Notes: a model not told the origin generated them from the letters alone. A stretch of DNA of 64,000 nt from Cupriavidus sp. EM10 (GCF_018729255.1 NZ_CP076060.1:2356001-2420000); one strand, 5' to 3'. Numbered from the stretch's first letter, positions 19,299 to 28,384 are shown. A program made the numbers and translations.

Positions 19299-20303
19299 TC
19301 AACGGCGACGCGGCATGACCTCGGGATTGATCACGGTCTGCGGCTTGCCGGCCTGCGGGCCGGCGTCGAGCGCGGCGATCAGGTTGTCGGCCGCCAGATT
19401 GGCCATCGCGCGCCGCGTCTTTTCCGAAGCGCTGGCGATGTGCGGCGTCAGTACCACGTTCGGCACGGTCAGCAGGTCGGGATGCACGCTCGGCTCGCCT
19501 TCGAACACATCGAGCCCGGCGGCGAAGATCCTGCGATCGCGCAGCGCGGCGGCCAGCGCGGCGTCGTCGACAATGCCGCCGCGCGCCAGGTTGATCAGCG
19601 TGGCCGTGGGCTTCATCAGCGCCAGCTCCGCCGCGCCGATGGCATGGTGGCTTTCCGGGCTGTACGGCAGCACCAGGATCAGATGATCCGACTGCTTCAG
19701 CAGATCCGCCTTGCTGACGTAGCGCGCATTGAGCGACTGCTCGACATCGGCCGGCAACTGGCTGCGGTTGTGGTACAGCACCTGCATGCCGAAGCCCGCC
19801 GCACGGCGCGCCAGCCCCTGGCCGATACGGCCCATGCCGAGGATGCCGAGCGTGCTGCCGTACACGTCCATGCCGACCAGCATGTCATAGCTCCAGCGCT
19901 CCCACTTGCCGGCGCGCAGGTAGTGCTCGCTCTCGGTCACGCGGCGCGCGGTGGCCATCAGCAGCGCCCAGCCGAAATCGGCGGTGGTCTCGGTCAGCAC
20001 GTCCGGCGTGTTGGTCGCCACGATGCCTGCGGCGGTCAGCGCCGGCACATCGAGGTTGTTGTAGCCCACCGCCATGTTGCAGACCGCCCGCAGCTGCGGC
20101 AGCGCGGCAACCAGGTCCCCATCGATCCGGTCGGCCGCGTTGGCCAGCACGCCAGCCTTGCCAGCCAGCCGGGCACGTAGCGCCGCCGCGTCGAGGACCA
20201 CGTCCTCCTGGTTGGCATCGACATCGAAATACTGCGAAAGGCGCTCGATCACATCGGGAAAGATGGCGCGTGTGACAAGGACGGGGGGCTTCATGGCAGT
20301 CAT
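19299..20303 (-). CDS. D-2-hydroxyacid dehydrogenase (glyoxylate/hydroxypyruvate reductase type)
   Basis: NAD(P)H-dependent reductase of the D-isomer family, most like GhrB/glycerate dehydrogenases that reduce glyoxylate or hydroxypyruvate. It shows the Rossmann motif GILGMGRIGQGLARR, the substrate Arg in NLARGGIVDD, the Glu in DVFEGEPSV and the His in TPHIAS. Starting at ATG 20301-20303 (MTAMKPP) the protein is 334 residues; this ATG overlaps the nhaD stop as ATGA, which favours it over the next ATG at 20294. True substrate is not readable from sequence. Confidence 0.9.
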   Translation of the reverse strand: MTAMKPPVLVTRAIFPDVIERLSQYFDVDANQEDVVLDAAALRARLAGKAGVLANAADRIDGDLVAALPQLRAVCNMAVGYNNLDVPALTAAGIVATNTPDVLTETTADFGWALLMATARRVTESEHYLRAGKWERWSYDMLVGMDVYGSTLGILGMGRIGQGLARRAAGFGMQVLYHNRSQLPADVEQSLNARYVSKADLLKQSDHLILVLPYSPESHHAIGAAELALMKPTATLINLARGGIVDDAALAAALRDRRIFAAGLDVFEGEPSVHPDLLTVPNVVLTPHIASASEKTRRAMANLAADNLIAALDAGPQAGKPQTVINPEVMPRRR

Positions 20304-21730
20304 ACGTGGAAAAAGAGGAACGTCATCACCAGGAACAGCGGCACCAGCACGGCGCAGGACCACGCCATGTAGCCGAAGAAGCTCGGCATGCGCACGCCAC
20401 GGCTTTCGGCAATCGCCTTGACCATCAGGTTGGGCGCGTTGCCGATATAGGTATTGGCGCCCATGAACACGGCGCCGGCCGAGATGGCGGCCAGCGTCGA
20501 GGCATCGCGCGTCATCAGCGTGGCCGCGTCGCCGCCGGCGGTATTGAAGAACACCAGGTAGGTCGGCGCATTATCCAGAAACGACGACAGGATGCCGGTG
20601 GCCCAGAAGTACATGCTGTCGATCGGCTGCCCGTTGTTGTCGCTGACCGCACGGATCACGCCCGAGAACGCGCCATCGGTGCCGGCCTTGAGCATGGCGA
20701 TGACCGGGATGATCGTCAGGAAGATGCCGGCAAACAGCTTGCCGACCTCCAGCATCGGCTCCCAGTTGAATTCGTTGCCGCTGCGCGCGGCATGCGGCGT
20801 GGCCAGCAGCGACACCAGCGTCACGCCCACAAGCAGCACATCGCGCACCAGGGCGGGCAGCGGCACCTCGGTGCCCATGACGTCGAACGCGATGCCGGGC
20901 TTCCACAGCCCGCTCATCAGCACCAGCCCCACCACGGCGGCCAGCAGCACGAAATTGATCTTGCCCTCGAGCCGGATGCCCGCCGAGTCCGGCGTCGGGT
21001 CCTGCGCGGCCGGCAACTCTTCCTCGCGCTTGAGGAAGTAGTACCGGTCGACGACGTAGAACAGCGCCAGCAGCACCACCCAGATGAAGATCGTCTCGGG
21101 CAGGATATTGCGCAGCGTCCACGAGAACTCCACGCCCTTCAGGAAGCCCAGGAACAGCGGTGGATCGCCCAGCGGCGTCAACGCGCCGCCGGCATTGGCC
21201 ACCAGGAAGATAAAGAACACCACCACGTGCGCCACGTGGCGACGGTTGTCATTGGCGCGCAACAGCGGCCGGATCAGCAGCATCGCCGCGCCCGTGGTGC
21301 CCATCAGGCTGGCCAGCACCGTGCCGAGCGCGAGGATACCGGTATTCAGGCGCGGGGTGGCGTGCAGGTTGCCCCGCACGCAGATGCCGCCCGCCACCAC
21401 ATAGAGCGCGGTCAGCAGGACGATGAACGGGATGTACTCGCCCAGCAGCGCATGAACCGTGTTGGCCACGGCGGCGTGCAGGCCGAACTGCGCGGCGAAC
21501 GGTACCAGGAACAGCGCACCCCAGGCCGCGGCGATCTTGCCATAGTGGTGATGCCAGAACTTGGGCGCGACCAGCGGAAACAGCGCGATCGACAGCAGGA
21601 TGCCGGCAAACGGCACGCCCCACACCGGCGACAGCGAGGCGCCATCGAGATCGGCCGCGAAGGACACGGCTGGCGACAGCAGCAACGCGGCCAGCAAATA
21701 TTGAGGAAGCAGCGTGGCAACACGACGCAT
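20300..21730 (-). CDS. nhaD: Na+/H+ antiporter NhaD
   Basis: Inner-membrane ion-transporter-superfamily antiporter that exports sodium in exchange for protons. The 476-residue protein has an N-terminal signal-like helix (AVSFA before AADL) and many hydrophobic segments. Family-typical stretches include LMGTTGAAMLLIRPLLRAN, ANAGGALTPLGDPPLFLGFL and SSFLDNAPTYLVFFN. Length fits NhaD. It is translationally coupled by an ATGA overlap to the dehydrogenase downstream, an unusual partnership with no obvious shared role. Confidence 0.93.
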   Translation of the reverse strand: MRRVATLLPQYLLAALLLSPAVSFAADLDGASLSPVWGVPFAGILLSIALFPLVAPKFWHHHYGKIAAAWGALFLVPFAAQFGLHAAVANTVHALLGEYIPFIVLLTALYVVAGGICVRGNLHATPRLNTGILALGTVLASLMGTTGAAMLLIRPLLRANDNRRHVAHVVVFFIFLVANAGGALTPLGDPPLFLGFLKGVEFSWTLRNILPETIFIWVVLLALFYVVDRYYFLKREEELPAAQDPTPDSAGIRLEGKINFVLLAAVVGLVLMSGLWKPGIAFDVMGTEVPLPALVRDVLLVGVTLVSLLATPHAARSGNEFNWEPMLEVGKLFAGIFLTIIPVIAMLKAGTDGAFSGVIRAVSDNNGQPIDSMYFWATGILSSFLDNAPTYLVFFNTAGGDAATLMTRDASTLAAISAGAVFMGANTYIGNAPNLMVKAIAESRGVRMPSFFGYMAWSCAVLVPLFLVMTFLFFHV

Positions 21731-21947
21731 CGGACAGCAATCTCCTTAATCGCAACACACGCCCGGCGACCCGTGCGAAACACGGCCGGACGGTGAGACA
21801 GACGACAAGGCGCACGCGTCCGGGGTGGTTACCAGGGCGGTGGGACGGCAGCACGCGGCGAAGGGCTCAGTGTAAAGCAAACCCTTTTGCGAATGGTCTG
21901 AAAGTGCCGCGATTCTGGTGGGAATCGGTGCCGCAGCGGCGCGTCGA

Positions 21948-22634
21948 TCAGCGCTGGTCGACGAGGATCACGTGGACCCGATACGGGCCGTGAGCGCCCA
22001 GCACGATGGTTTGCTCGATATCGCCCGTGCGCGATGGGCCGCTGATGATATTGGTGGCGCGCGGCAACTCGCCGTGCTCGGCGCGCATGCGCGCGAACGC
22101 CTCTTCCAGATTGCCGACGATGCGCGAGACCGGCACCACGGCGATATGGGTTTCGGGCAGCAGCGCGGCCGATGCAAAGGTGTCGGGGCCCGACAGCAGC
22201 ATCAGCGAACCCGTCTCGGCAATCGCCACAAAGCAGCCGGTGATGCCGACCAGGTCGCCATGCTCGCGGTCCGCCTGCGGCTCGCGCACCGGCGGCCGGC
22301 ATTCCACGTCGAGACCCTGCGCGGCCCACGGCAGGTCACCCAGGCTGGTCCAGGCTACGGCGCGGCGCGTCAGCTTCAGACCATCCAGATAGTGCAGCAC
22401 GGCACCGGGCACCTCGGCCAGCGTGGCCACGCGGTCCACCGTGGACGCCATCTTCTGTGCCTGCACGCTGAAGGCGGCGGCGCGGTCTTCGGCCACATCG
22501 GGCTGCGGGCCCTGCGGATGGCGCGCCAGGTAGTCGGCCACGGCGTCGCGCTCGCCCTGCGTCACGGTTGCCCCCCTGCCCTGGGCGGCACGAATGCGGG
22601 CGAAGATGCGGTCACGGGCGGCGTTCGTTTCCAT
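21948..22634 (-). CDS. LutC-like LUD-domain protein (lactate utilisation), solitary
   Basis: Protein of 228 residues with the LUD fold of LutC/YkgG, a component of the LutABC L-lactate oxidation complex. It has GITGCFVAIAETGSLML and the glycine-rich ISGPSRTGDIEQTIVLGAHGP near the C-terminus, both family hallmarks. ATG 22632-22634 (METNAARD) was chosen because upstream in-frame codons read through the pncB end. No LutA or LutB lies beside it (pncB upstream, nhaD downstream), so either those genes are elsewhere or this copy works alone. Confidence 0.85.
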   Translation of the reverse strand: METNAARDRIFARIRAAQGRGATVTQGERDAVADYLARHPQGPQPDVAEDRAAAFSVQAQKMASTVDRVATLAEVPGAVLHYLDGLKLTRRAVAWTSLGDLPWAAQGLDVECRPPVREPQADREHGDLVGITGCFVAIAETGSLMLLSGPDTFASAALLPETHIAVVPVSRIVGNLEEAFARMRAEHGELPRATNIISGPSRTGDIEQTIVLGAHGPYRVHVILVDQR

Positions 22635-22728
22635 GGTGTGGGCCTGAAGGGTTGCGGGCACGGCGATTATAGGAAAACCGCGCTGGCCGTGGATGAATCC
22701 GACTAAGGAAACGGATGAGTGAACCTCG

Positions 22729-23907
22729 TCAGGCCGCGTGTCGAACCTCGAACACCTGCCGCAGGTACGCAAGGTAGCCCGGATCGTCGCACATGGTCTT
22801 CTCCGGCGTGTCCGACAGCTTGGCCACCGGCTGGCCGTTGCAGCGCACCATCTTGATGACGATCTGCAGCGGCGTGTAGCCCAGGTCGTTGGTCAGGTTG
22901 GTGCCCACGCCAAACGCCAGCTTGCAGCGGCCATGAAACCGCTCGTACAGCTCGATGACCTTCGGGATGTTGAGCGCGTCGCTGAAGATCAGCGTCTTGC
23001 CGCGCGGGTCGACGCGGTTGGCGGCGTAGTGGGCGATCATGCGCTCGCCCCACTCGAACGGGTCGCCGGAGTCATGCCGCACGCCGTCGAACAGCTTGCA
23101 GAAGTACAGGTCGAAGTCGCGCAGGAACGCATCGAAGCCGTAGGTATCCGACAGCGCGATCCCCAGGTCGCCGCGATATTCGCGCGCCCAGTTCTCCAGC
23201 GCATAGACCTGCGAGTCGCGCAGGCGCGGACCCAGCGCCTGGCAAGCCTGCAGGTATTCATGCGCCATCGTGCCCAGCGGCGTCATGTTGTGCGTCCGGG
23301 CGAAGTGGACATTGCTGGTGCCGGCAAGCTGCGGGCCCAGGATATCGCGCATCGACAGCAGCACCTCTTCCTGCCAGTCGCGCGAGAAGCGCCGGCGGGT
23401 GCCGTAGTCAGCGATCACGCAGTCCTCGTACTTCGACGATTTCAGCAGGGCCAGCTTGGCCTCGAGCCGGCGTCGTCCTTCGGCCAGGTCGGCTTGCGGC
23501 TGCGTCCGGCGGAAGTAGACCTCGTTGACGATTGCTAGCAGCGGGATCTCGAACAGGATCGTATGCAGCCACGGCCCGCGGATCGTGATGTCGATCTCGC
23601 CATGGCCCTGCGCCGACGGCTGGACGACCACGTATTTCTGGTTCAGATGGAACAGCGCCAGGAAATCGACGAAATCGCTCTTGATGAAGCGCATGCCACG
23701 CAGGTACGCCAGTTCGTCGTCGGAAAAACGCAGATCGCACAGTTGGCGGATCTCGTCGCGGATTTCGTCGACATACGGCGTCAGGTCGACGCCGGCGTTG
23801 CGGCATTTGAAGCGGTATTCGACTTCGGCCTGCGGAAAGTGGTGCAGCACCACCTGCATCATCGTGAACTTGTACAGGTCGGTGTCGAGCAGGGAACGGA
23901 TGATCAT
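22729..23907 (-). CDS. pncB: Nicotinate phosphoribosyltransferase PncB
   Basis: Converts nicotinate and PRPP to nicotinate mononucleotide in NAD salvage. The 392-residue protein has [15 protein letters not shown] at the N-terminus, the phosphorylatable histidine in GTMAHEY, and [20 protein letters not shown] plus [12 protein letters not shown] in the C-terminal half. Length and motifs match the proteobacterial PncB group. It stands about 90 bases from the next gene on each side. Confidence 0.96.
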   Translation of the reverse strand: MIIRSLLDTDLYKFTMMQVVLHHFPQAEVEYRFKCRNAGVDLTPYVDEIRDEIRQLCDLRFSDDELAYLRGMRFIKSDFVDFLALFHLNQKYVVVQPSAQGHGEIDITIRGPWLHTILFEIPLLAIVNEVYFRRTQPQADLAEGRRRLEAKLALLKSSKYEDCVIADYGTRRRFSRDWQEEVLLSMRDILGPQLAGTSNVHFARTHNMTPLGTMAHEYLQACQALGPRLRDSQVYALENWAREYRGDLGIALSDTYGFDAFLRDFDLYFCKLFDGVRHDSGDPFEWGERMIAHYAANRVDPRGKTLIFSDALNIPKVIELYERFHGRCKLAFGVGTNLTNDLGYTPLQIVIKMVRCNGQPVAKLSDTPEKTMCDDPGYLAYLRQVFEVRHAA

Positions 23908-23999
23908 AGCGAAGCCAAGGCCTGGGGCGCGGCGAAGTCAGGCCATCATGCTAACCGAAAGTCACGCGCGGCATGGGGATGTCCGGCCGGTGCACATGG

Positions 24000-24533
24000 T
24001 CAGCCCCCATCGAGCCCGCGCAGCGCCGGCGACGTCTGCCGGCCGGGCCGCTTCGATTGCAGGCACCACAGCCGCTGGCCCTGCTGGCCGGGGCAGGTCA
24101 CCAGCGTGGCCTGCGTGCGCGGCACGGCCGCCGGCAGCGGATCGGCGAAATTGGCAGACGCCACCATGATGCGTTCCTGGTAGACCGGCTGCCCGGCCCG
24201 GTCGAACCGGAGCACCTGGATCAGGGTATCGGGCGAAGGCTGCAGGTCCTTGTCGCACGGCAGGAAGCCGTCGCGGTTGCAGTTCGCCATGGCCATGCCC
24301 GCCGGGGTGCGGATCACGCTGAAGCTGTCCCAGTCGAAAGCGGTCAGCGCGGTCAGTGCCACGGGCTGGTCGGTGCGGGCCCGCCACGCCACCAGGCGCG
24401 ACACCACGCTATCGGCCATTTCGCCGGGTAGGGCTGGCGCTGGCTGGGCCGATGCGCCCGCGCCCAGCATGGCGCAAAGTACCGCTGCACCGGTCAAACG
24501 GGCCATCCGGCGGCAGATCAGGCTGGCGGACAT
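24000..24533 (-). CDS. Secreted hypothetical protein
   Basis: I do not recognise this 177-residue protein. It has a clear signal peptide (positively charged start, hydrophobic core TGAAVLCAMLGAGASA, cleavage probably before QPAPALP). Four cysteines in the mature part (NCNRDGFLPC and TCPGQQGQRLWC) could form two disulfides, so a periplasmic location is likely. ATG 24531-24533 was chosen; a TTG six bases upstream is possible. It lies upstream of pncB on the same strand and is divergent from fdxA. Confidence 0.7.
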   Translation of the reverse strand: MSASLICRRMARLTGAAVLCAMLGAGASAQPAPALPGEMADSVVSRLVAWRARTDQPVALTALTAFDWDSFSVIRTPAGMAMANCNRDGFLPCDKDLQPSPDTLIQVLRFDRAGQPVYQERIMVASANFADPLPAAVPRTQATLVTCPGQQGQRLWCLQSKRPGRQTSPALRGLDGG

Positions 24534-24972
24534 GAGCAAATCCCTTCGCTAGGTTGCTTTCGATCAACATGTGCGCAAGGCACGGAAGCGGTAAGGCGGG
24601 GGCCGGCGGGTGTACCCGCGGGCCTGAAAAGCCACGCATGACACAGGGGAATAGTAGTCCGGCATCCCGCGCAACGGATACCGATCGACCCCCAATCTGG
24701 CGCCAAAAGCCGCTCCGGCGCCGATTTCGTCCCAAAAGTACATAAAGAAATAAGAAAACTATCTTACCCGGCTATATAGACTCACTATCCTTGCGAGAAG
24801 GCTCAGCTACAATATCGGTCTTTGAAAGGCCTCGGCCCTCGCTCGCCCCAAGTTATCCCGATTGACACGCGCGGTGTTTGGCGCGTAACGGGCAACTCGC
24901 CAGAGCGACCGGCAAGAATCCGGCCTTGGACAATATCCCCATCGAAGACCGATCCGTTTTTCTGGAACCGAA
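24534..24972. other. Divergent intergenic region ahead of fdxA
   Basis: A 439-base gap with a locally AT-rich patch at about 24738-24820 amid GC-rich DNA, the likely promoter zone for fdxA. A TACAAT hexamer in GCTACAATATCGG at about 24808-24820 could be a -10. No convincing -35, gene or RNA fold was found. Confidence 0.5.
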
Positions 24973-25296
24973 ATGACTCACGTTGTCACCGAAGCCTGCA
25001 TCCGTTGCCGTTACACCGACTGCGTTGATGTGTGTCCGGTCGATTGTTTCCGCGAAGGCCCGAACTTCCTGGCCATCGATCCCGACGAATGCATCGACTG
25101 CGCCGTGTGCGTGGCCGAGTGCCCGGTGAACGCGATTTACGCCGAGGAAGATGTGCCCGGCGACCAGCAGCAGTTCATTGACCTGAACGCCGAGCTGGCC
25201 CGCAACTGGCCGTCCATCACCAAGACCAAGGCCCCGCTGGCCGAGGCCGAGGAATGGAAGGACGCCACCGACAAGCTGCAATACCTGCAGCGCTAA
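24973..25296 (+). CDS. fdxA: 7Fe ferredoxin FdxA
   Basis: Soluble low-potential electron carrier with one [3Fe-4S] and one [4Fe-4S] cluster. The 107-residue protein carries [18 protein letters not shown] at 9-26 and [16 protein letters not shown] at about 40-55, the two cluster-binding halves, followed by the C-terminal extension typical of FdxA ([11 protein letters not shown]). It precedes a ferredoxin reductase gene by 137 bases, suggesting a redox pair. Confidence 0.95.
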   Translation: MTHVVTEACIRCRYTDCVDVCPVDCFREGPNFLAIDPDECIDCAVCVAECPVNAIYAEEDVPGDQQQFIDLNAELARNWPSITKTKAPLAEAEEWKDATDKLQYLQR

Positions 25297-25433
25297 GAAA
25301 GACTGACGCGACGGGTGGCAAGACCCTGCCGGCGGCACGCCGGAGTTGCCTGCCCGGCGTCGCAGAAAGCCGTCCCCACGCGCTTTCCCGTAATACCGGG
25401 CACCTGCCGTGCCCACAACGTATCAGGACGAAT

Positions 25434-26537
25434 ATGGACTTGAGCATTCCAAATCCCGTGGCCGACGCAACCCAGCAGGCGGGCGGCAACACCGGCGGCC
25501 AGCCGCTGGAAATCGACGCGCTGATCGTTGGCGCGGGCCCCGTTGGCCTGTTCCAGGTGTTCGAACTCGGCCTGCTCGAAATCAAGGCGCACGTGATCGA
25601 CTCGCTCAAGGTAGTGGGCGGCCAGTGCGTGGAACTGTATCCGGACAAGCCGATCTACGACATCCCGGCCGTGCCCATCTGCACGGGCCAGGAACTGACC
25701 GACAACCTGCTCAAGCAGATCGAGCCGTTCTCGCCCACGTTCCACCTGGGGCAGGAAGTCAGCGTCGTCGAACGCCGTGAAGACGGCCGCTTCTTCATCG
25801 AGACGTCGCTCGGAACCCGCTTCATCACCAAGACCATCTTCATCGCCGCCGGCGTGGGTTCGTTCCAGCCGCGCACGGTCAAGGTGGAAGGCATCGACAA
25901 GTTCGAAGGCAAGCAGCTGTTCTACCGCGTGAAGGAGCCCAGCCGCTTCCACGGCCGCAACCTGGTGATCGTCGGCGGTGGCGATTCGGCGCTGGACTGG
26001 GCGCTGGACCTGCATGGCAAGGCGGAGTCGATCGTGCTGATCCATCGCCGCGACGGCTTCCGTGCCGCGCCCGCGTCGGTGGCCAAGATGCGCGACCTGT
26101 GCGAACAGATGGAAATGCAATTCATGGTCGGCCAGATCGGCGGCTATGAAGAGAAGGACGGCGTGCTCACCGAGATCAAGGTGACGGGCGGCGACGGCGT
26201 GACCCGCCGCATGCCGCTGGACGACCTGCTGGTGTTCTTCGGCCTGTCGCCGAAGCTCGGCCCGATCGCCGAGTGGGGCCTGGACCTGGAGCGCAAGCAG
26301 ATCAAGGTGGATACCGAGAAGTTCGAGACGAACATTCCGGGCATCTTTGCCGTGGGTGACATCAACACCTACCCGGGCAAGAAGAAGCTGATCCTGTCGG
26401 GCTTCCACGAAGCCGCGCTGGCAGCGTTCGGCGCCGCACCGTACATCTTCCCGGACAAGAAGATCCACATGCAGTACACGACGACTTCGCCGAAGCTGCA
26501 CAAGGTGCTGGGCGTCGAATCGCCGGTGTTCGACTGA
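25434..26537 (+). CDS. Ferredoxin--NADP+ reductase, thioredoxin-reductase-like type
   Basis: FAD enzyme of 367 residues that passes electrons between NADPH and ferredoxin. It shows the FAD-binding [13 protein letters not shown] near residue 32, the second dinucleotide motif [14 protein letters not shown] near 179, and the C-terminal FAD motif [16 protein letters not shown]. It lacks the CxxC pair of true thioredoxin reductases, so it belongs with the ferredoxin-NADP reductase type 2 group. The ATG at 25434 (MDLSIPNP) is preferred; the frame is open further upstream into fdxA. It is the probable partner of FdxA. Confidence 0.92.
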   Translation: MDLSIPNPVADATQQAGGNTGGQPLEIDALIVGAGPVGLFQVFELGLLEIKAHVIDSLKVVGGQCVELYPDKPIYDIPAVPICTGQELTDNLLKQIEPFSPTFHLGQEVSVVERREDGRFFIETSLGTRFITKTIFIAAGVGSFQPRTVKVEGIDKFEGKQLFYRVKEPSRFHGRNLVIVGGGDSALDWALDLHGKAESIVLIHRRDGFRAAPASVAKMRDLCEQMEMQFMVGQIGGYEEKDGVLTEIKVTGGDGVTRRMPLDDLLVFFGLSPKLGPIAEWGLDLERKQIKVDTEKFETNIPGIFAVGDINTYPGKKKLILSGFHEAALAAFGAAPYIFPDKKIHMQYTTTSPKLHKVLGVESPVFD

Positions 26538-26556
26538 ACTGTCGAAGGCCTCCGCA

Positions 26557-26583
26557 GAAAAATCGCCTCCGGGCGATTTTTTT
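26557..26583 (+). terminator. Rho-independent terminator after the ferredoxin reductase
   Basis: The stem AATCGCC / GGCGATT with loop TCCG is flanked by an A run before and seven T after, about 20 bases past the stop. It could act in both directions. Confidence 0.85.
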
Positions 26584-26585
26584 GT

Positions 26586-26613
26586 TTGCACAATTTAAAA
26601 AGCTGGCTATAAT
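26586..26613 (+). promoter_or_regulatory. Sigma-70-like promoter, distal, ahead of tRNA-Asn
   Basis: TTGCAC at 26586-26591 and TATAAT at 26608-26613 with a 16-base spacer. Its end, AGCTGGCTATAAT, nearly repeats the proximal promoter's AGCTGGTTATAAT. Confidence 0.55.
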
Positions 26614-26734
26614 GCGGCCTCGCTGTTGAACACGGCAACGCAGCAAAAGGCGGAAACGCCCAGCGCTGGCCGGTTTCGAGGCGAACCAGAGTTTCAGCGA
26701 CAACTTCTGACGCAAACAAAACGTTAAAAAGTTG

Positions 26735-26764
26735 TTGACGAAACGAAGAGAAGCTGGTTATAAT
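26735..26764 (+). promoter_or_regulatory. Sigma-70-like promoter, proximal, ahead of tRNA-Asn
   Basis: TTGACG at 26735-26740 and a perfect TATAAT at 26759-26764 with an 18-base spacer. The start point would be near 26771, just before the tRNA. Confidence 0.75.
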
Positions 26765-26779
26765 TTCTTTCTCAGCTGT

Positions 26780-26855
26780 TCCCCGATAGCTCAGTCGGTA
26801 GAGCGCCGGACTGTTAATCCGTAGGTCCCTGGTTCGAGCCCAGGTCGGGGAGCCA
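26780..26855 (+). tRNA. tRNA-Asn (GUU)
   Basis: A 76-base cloverleaf. The acceptor arm TCCCCGA pairs with TCGGGGA, the D-arm is GCTCAGTCGGTAGAGC, and the anticodon arm CCGGACTGTTAATCCGTAGG region carries anticodon GTT. The T-arm is CCTGGTTCGAGCCCAGG. The discriminator G and an encoded CCA close the gene. A terminator follows 14 bases later. Confidence 0.97.
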
Positions 26856-27467
26856 ACCGATAGAAGATGAAGGCCGATGCGAAAGCATCGGCCTTTTTCT
26901 TTCTCCGCTGCATTCTTTGTCCGCTGCATCCAGGCCACCGCTCCGTGGCACCCTCCCCTCACCCGCACGTTCCAGGAAGTCCTGGCCGATGTGGCTGTGA
27001 TGAACAGCCGCTGGCTCCGACCTGGACCAGGCAGCGAGGAAGCGCTTCGAACGCCTCATGACGCTGGTGTTGCGGACATCGGCCTGGGGTAGCCTGTTGC
27101 CTCGATGCAAAACCGTCGAAAAGGCAGTCCGAAAGGCGTACTCCGGCACATTATCTGAGGTATCATCTCGGATTGCCCTGAATAGCTTGACTCCCGTCCG
27201 GTATACCTGTAAAAGCTTACCGGGCGTATTTCTTGCGCAATATCCACGGAAACAGGTAGTCGCCAAGTTTTTACCTAGCTAGGAAAATTTGGCCCGTCAC
27301 CCCTGACACAGGCAGTACGGATTTCGGTCCGCAGCAGGTTCTAGGGGGCGCACCACGGCATTCGCCGCAGCGTGCGATACCACCGTCACGGCAGGCTCCG
27401 GAGCCCGGCGTGACACGTTTCCCTCCTATGAACCCACCGCCTCTGGCGGTTATCCTGAAGGACTGAA
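26856..27467. other. 612-base gap between tRNA-Asn and rpsU, no gene recognised
   Basis: Contains the tRNA terminator, then about 550 bases with several short ORFs on both strands, none resembling a known protein or having a good ribosome site. The stretch from about 27100 to 27300 is less GC-rich than its surroundings. It carries GTATAC at 27201-27206 within an inverted repeat (CCGGTA at 27198-27203, TACCGG at 27218-27223) and the palindrome CCTAGCTAGG at 27274-27283. The rpsU promoter or leader must be here. Confidence 0.6.
26870..26899 (+). terminator. Rho-independent terminator of tRNA-Asn
   Basis: A perfect stem AAGGCCGATGC / GCATCGGCCTT with GAAA loop is followed by TTTCTTTC. Confidence 0.92.
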
Positions 27468-27680
27468 TTGACTAAGATCGTTCTGAAACCGGGCGAGCCC
27501 GTTGAAGTTGCAATGCGTCGTTTCCGTCGCTCCATTCTGCAGACTGGACTGATCGTGGAACTGAAGAGCCGCACCGCCTACGAAAAGCCGACGACCGAGC
27601 GCAAGCGCAAGAAGAAGGCTGCCGAGGCCCGTCTGCGCAAGCGTCTGCGCATGCAAATGCTGCCGAAGAAGCTCTACTGA
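27468..27680 (+). CDS. rpsU: 30S ribosomal protein S21 (paralogue, TTG start)
   Basis: Small ribosomal subunit protein that helps mRNA engagement. The 70-residue protein reads [19 protein letters not shown] and ends MQMLPKKLY, with the basic [18 protein letters not shown] core. The start is TTG at 27468, preceded by GAAGGACT. No ATG fits the N-terminus. Burkholderiaceae often have more than one S21 gene, and the divergent N-terminus suggests this is a secondary copy. It is followed by a strong terminator, so it is monocistronic. Confidence 0.95.
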   Translation: MTKIVLKPGEPVEVAMRRFRRSILQTGLIVELKSRTAYEKPTTERKRKKKAAEARLRKRLRMQMLPKKLY

Positions 27681-27697
27681 TTCGGGCATTGCCAAAG

Positions 27698-27727
27698 AAA
27701 AACCGCCAGTTCGCTGGCGGTTTTTTT
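27698..27727 (+). terminator. Rho-independent terminator of rpsU
   Basis: The stem AAAAACCGCCAG / CTGGCGGTTTTT with loop TTCG is followed by more T. The A run before it would also let it stop transcription from the convergent LysE-family gene. Confidence 0.93.
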
Positions 27728-27766
27728 CGTCCACGTTTCCCGGCTGGCCGGGAAGCGATCGAAATG

Positions 27767-28384
27767 TCAGGTGCGCGTGGCGATCAACGCCCCGGCGCCG
27801 ATCAGCGTGATGCCGCCCGCGCGCTGCACGTTGGCTTGCGCGCGCTGCGAGGTCAGCCGCGTGGCCAGCGAGCGGGCCAGCAGCGCATAGACCATGGCAT
27901 TCGCCGTAGCCAGCACCACGAACGTCGGAATCAGCACCACAGCCTGCGGCCAGAAGGCCAGTTTGGCGTCGATGAACTGGGGCACGAAGGCCACAAAGAA
28001 CACGATGCTCTTCGGGTTCAGCGCCGTCACCAGCCATGCCTTGGCAAAGCGCTGGCGTCCGCTGCCCGACTGCGACGCCACATCGAGCGAGCGCGCACGA
28101 CCGGCGGTGCGCAGGGCCTGCACGCCCAGATAGACCAGGTAGGCGGCGCCGGCCCATTTCAGGCCCGTGAACAGCGTGGCCGAGGCCGCCAGGACCGCGC
28201 CCAGGCCCGCCATCGACAGCGTAAAGGCGGTCAGGTCTCCAGCGGCCACGCCAGCCACCGTGGCATAGGCACTGCGGCCGCGATGCGCAAGGGCATCGCC
28301 GATCACCAGGAGGATGGTCGGCCCGGGGATGATCAGCAGCACCACGCTGGTCAGCACGAACGTGATCCAGTGTTCGAAAGACAT
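27767..28384 (-). CDS. LysE/RhtB family amino acid exporter
   Basis: A 205-residue inner-membrane exporter with about six hydrophobic segments. It has the family N-terminal motif IIPGPTILLVIGDAL followed by GRSAYATVAGVAAGD, and the conserved AKAWLVTALNPKSIVFFVAF. Substrate is unknown; relatives export lysine, threonine, homoserine or leucine. It is convergent with rpsU and divergent from the ABC exporter genes. Confidence 0.9.
   Translation of the reverse strand: MSFEHWITFVLTSVVLLIIPGPTILLVIGDALAHRGRSAYATVAGVAAGDLTAFTLSMAGLGAVLAASATLFTGLKWAGAAYLVYLGVQALRTAGRARSLDVASQSGSGRQRFAKAWLVTALNPKSIVFFVAFVPQFIDAKLAFWPQAVVLIPTFVVLATANAMVYALLARSLATRLTSQRAQANVQRAGGITLIGAGALIATRT

Noticed and set aside
26814..27266. 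Minus-strand 150-codon frame starting beyond tRNA-Asn
   Set aside because: It runs through the tRNA gene and its terminator and resembles no family.
26780..27467. Prophage or genomic island at tRNA-Asn
   Set aside because: No integrase, no repeat of the tRNA 3' end and only about 600 bases of unassigned DNA.
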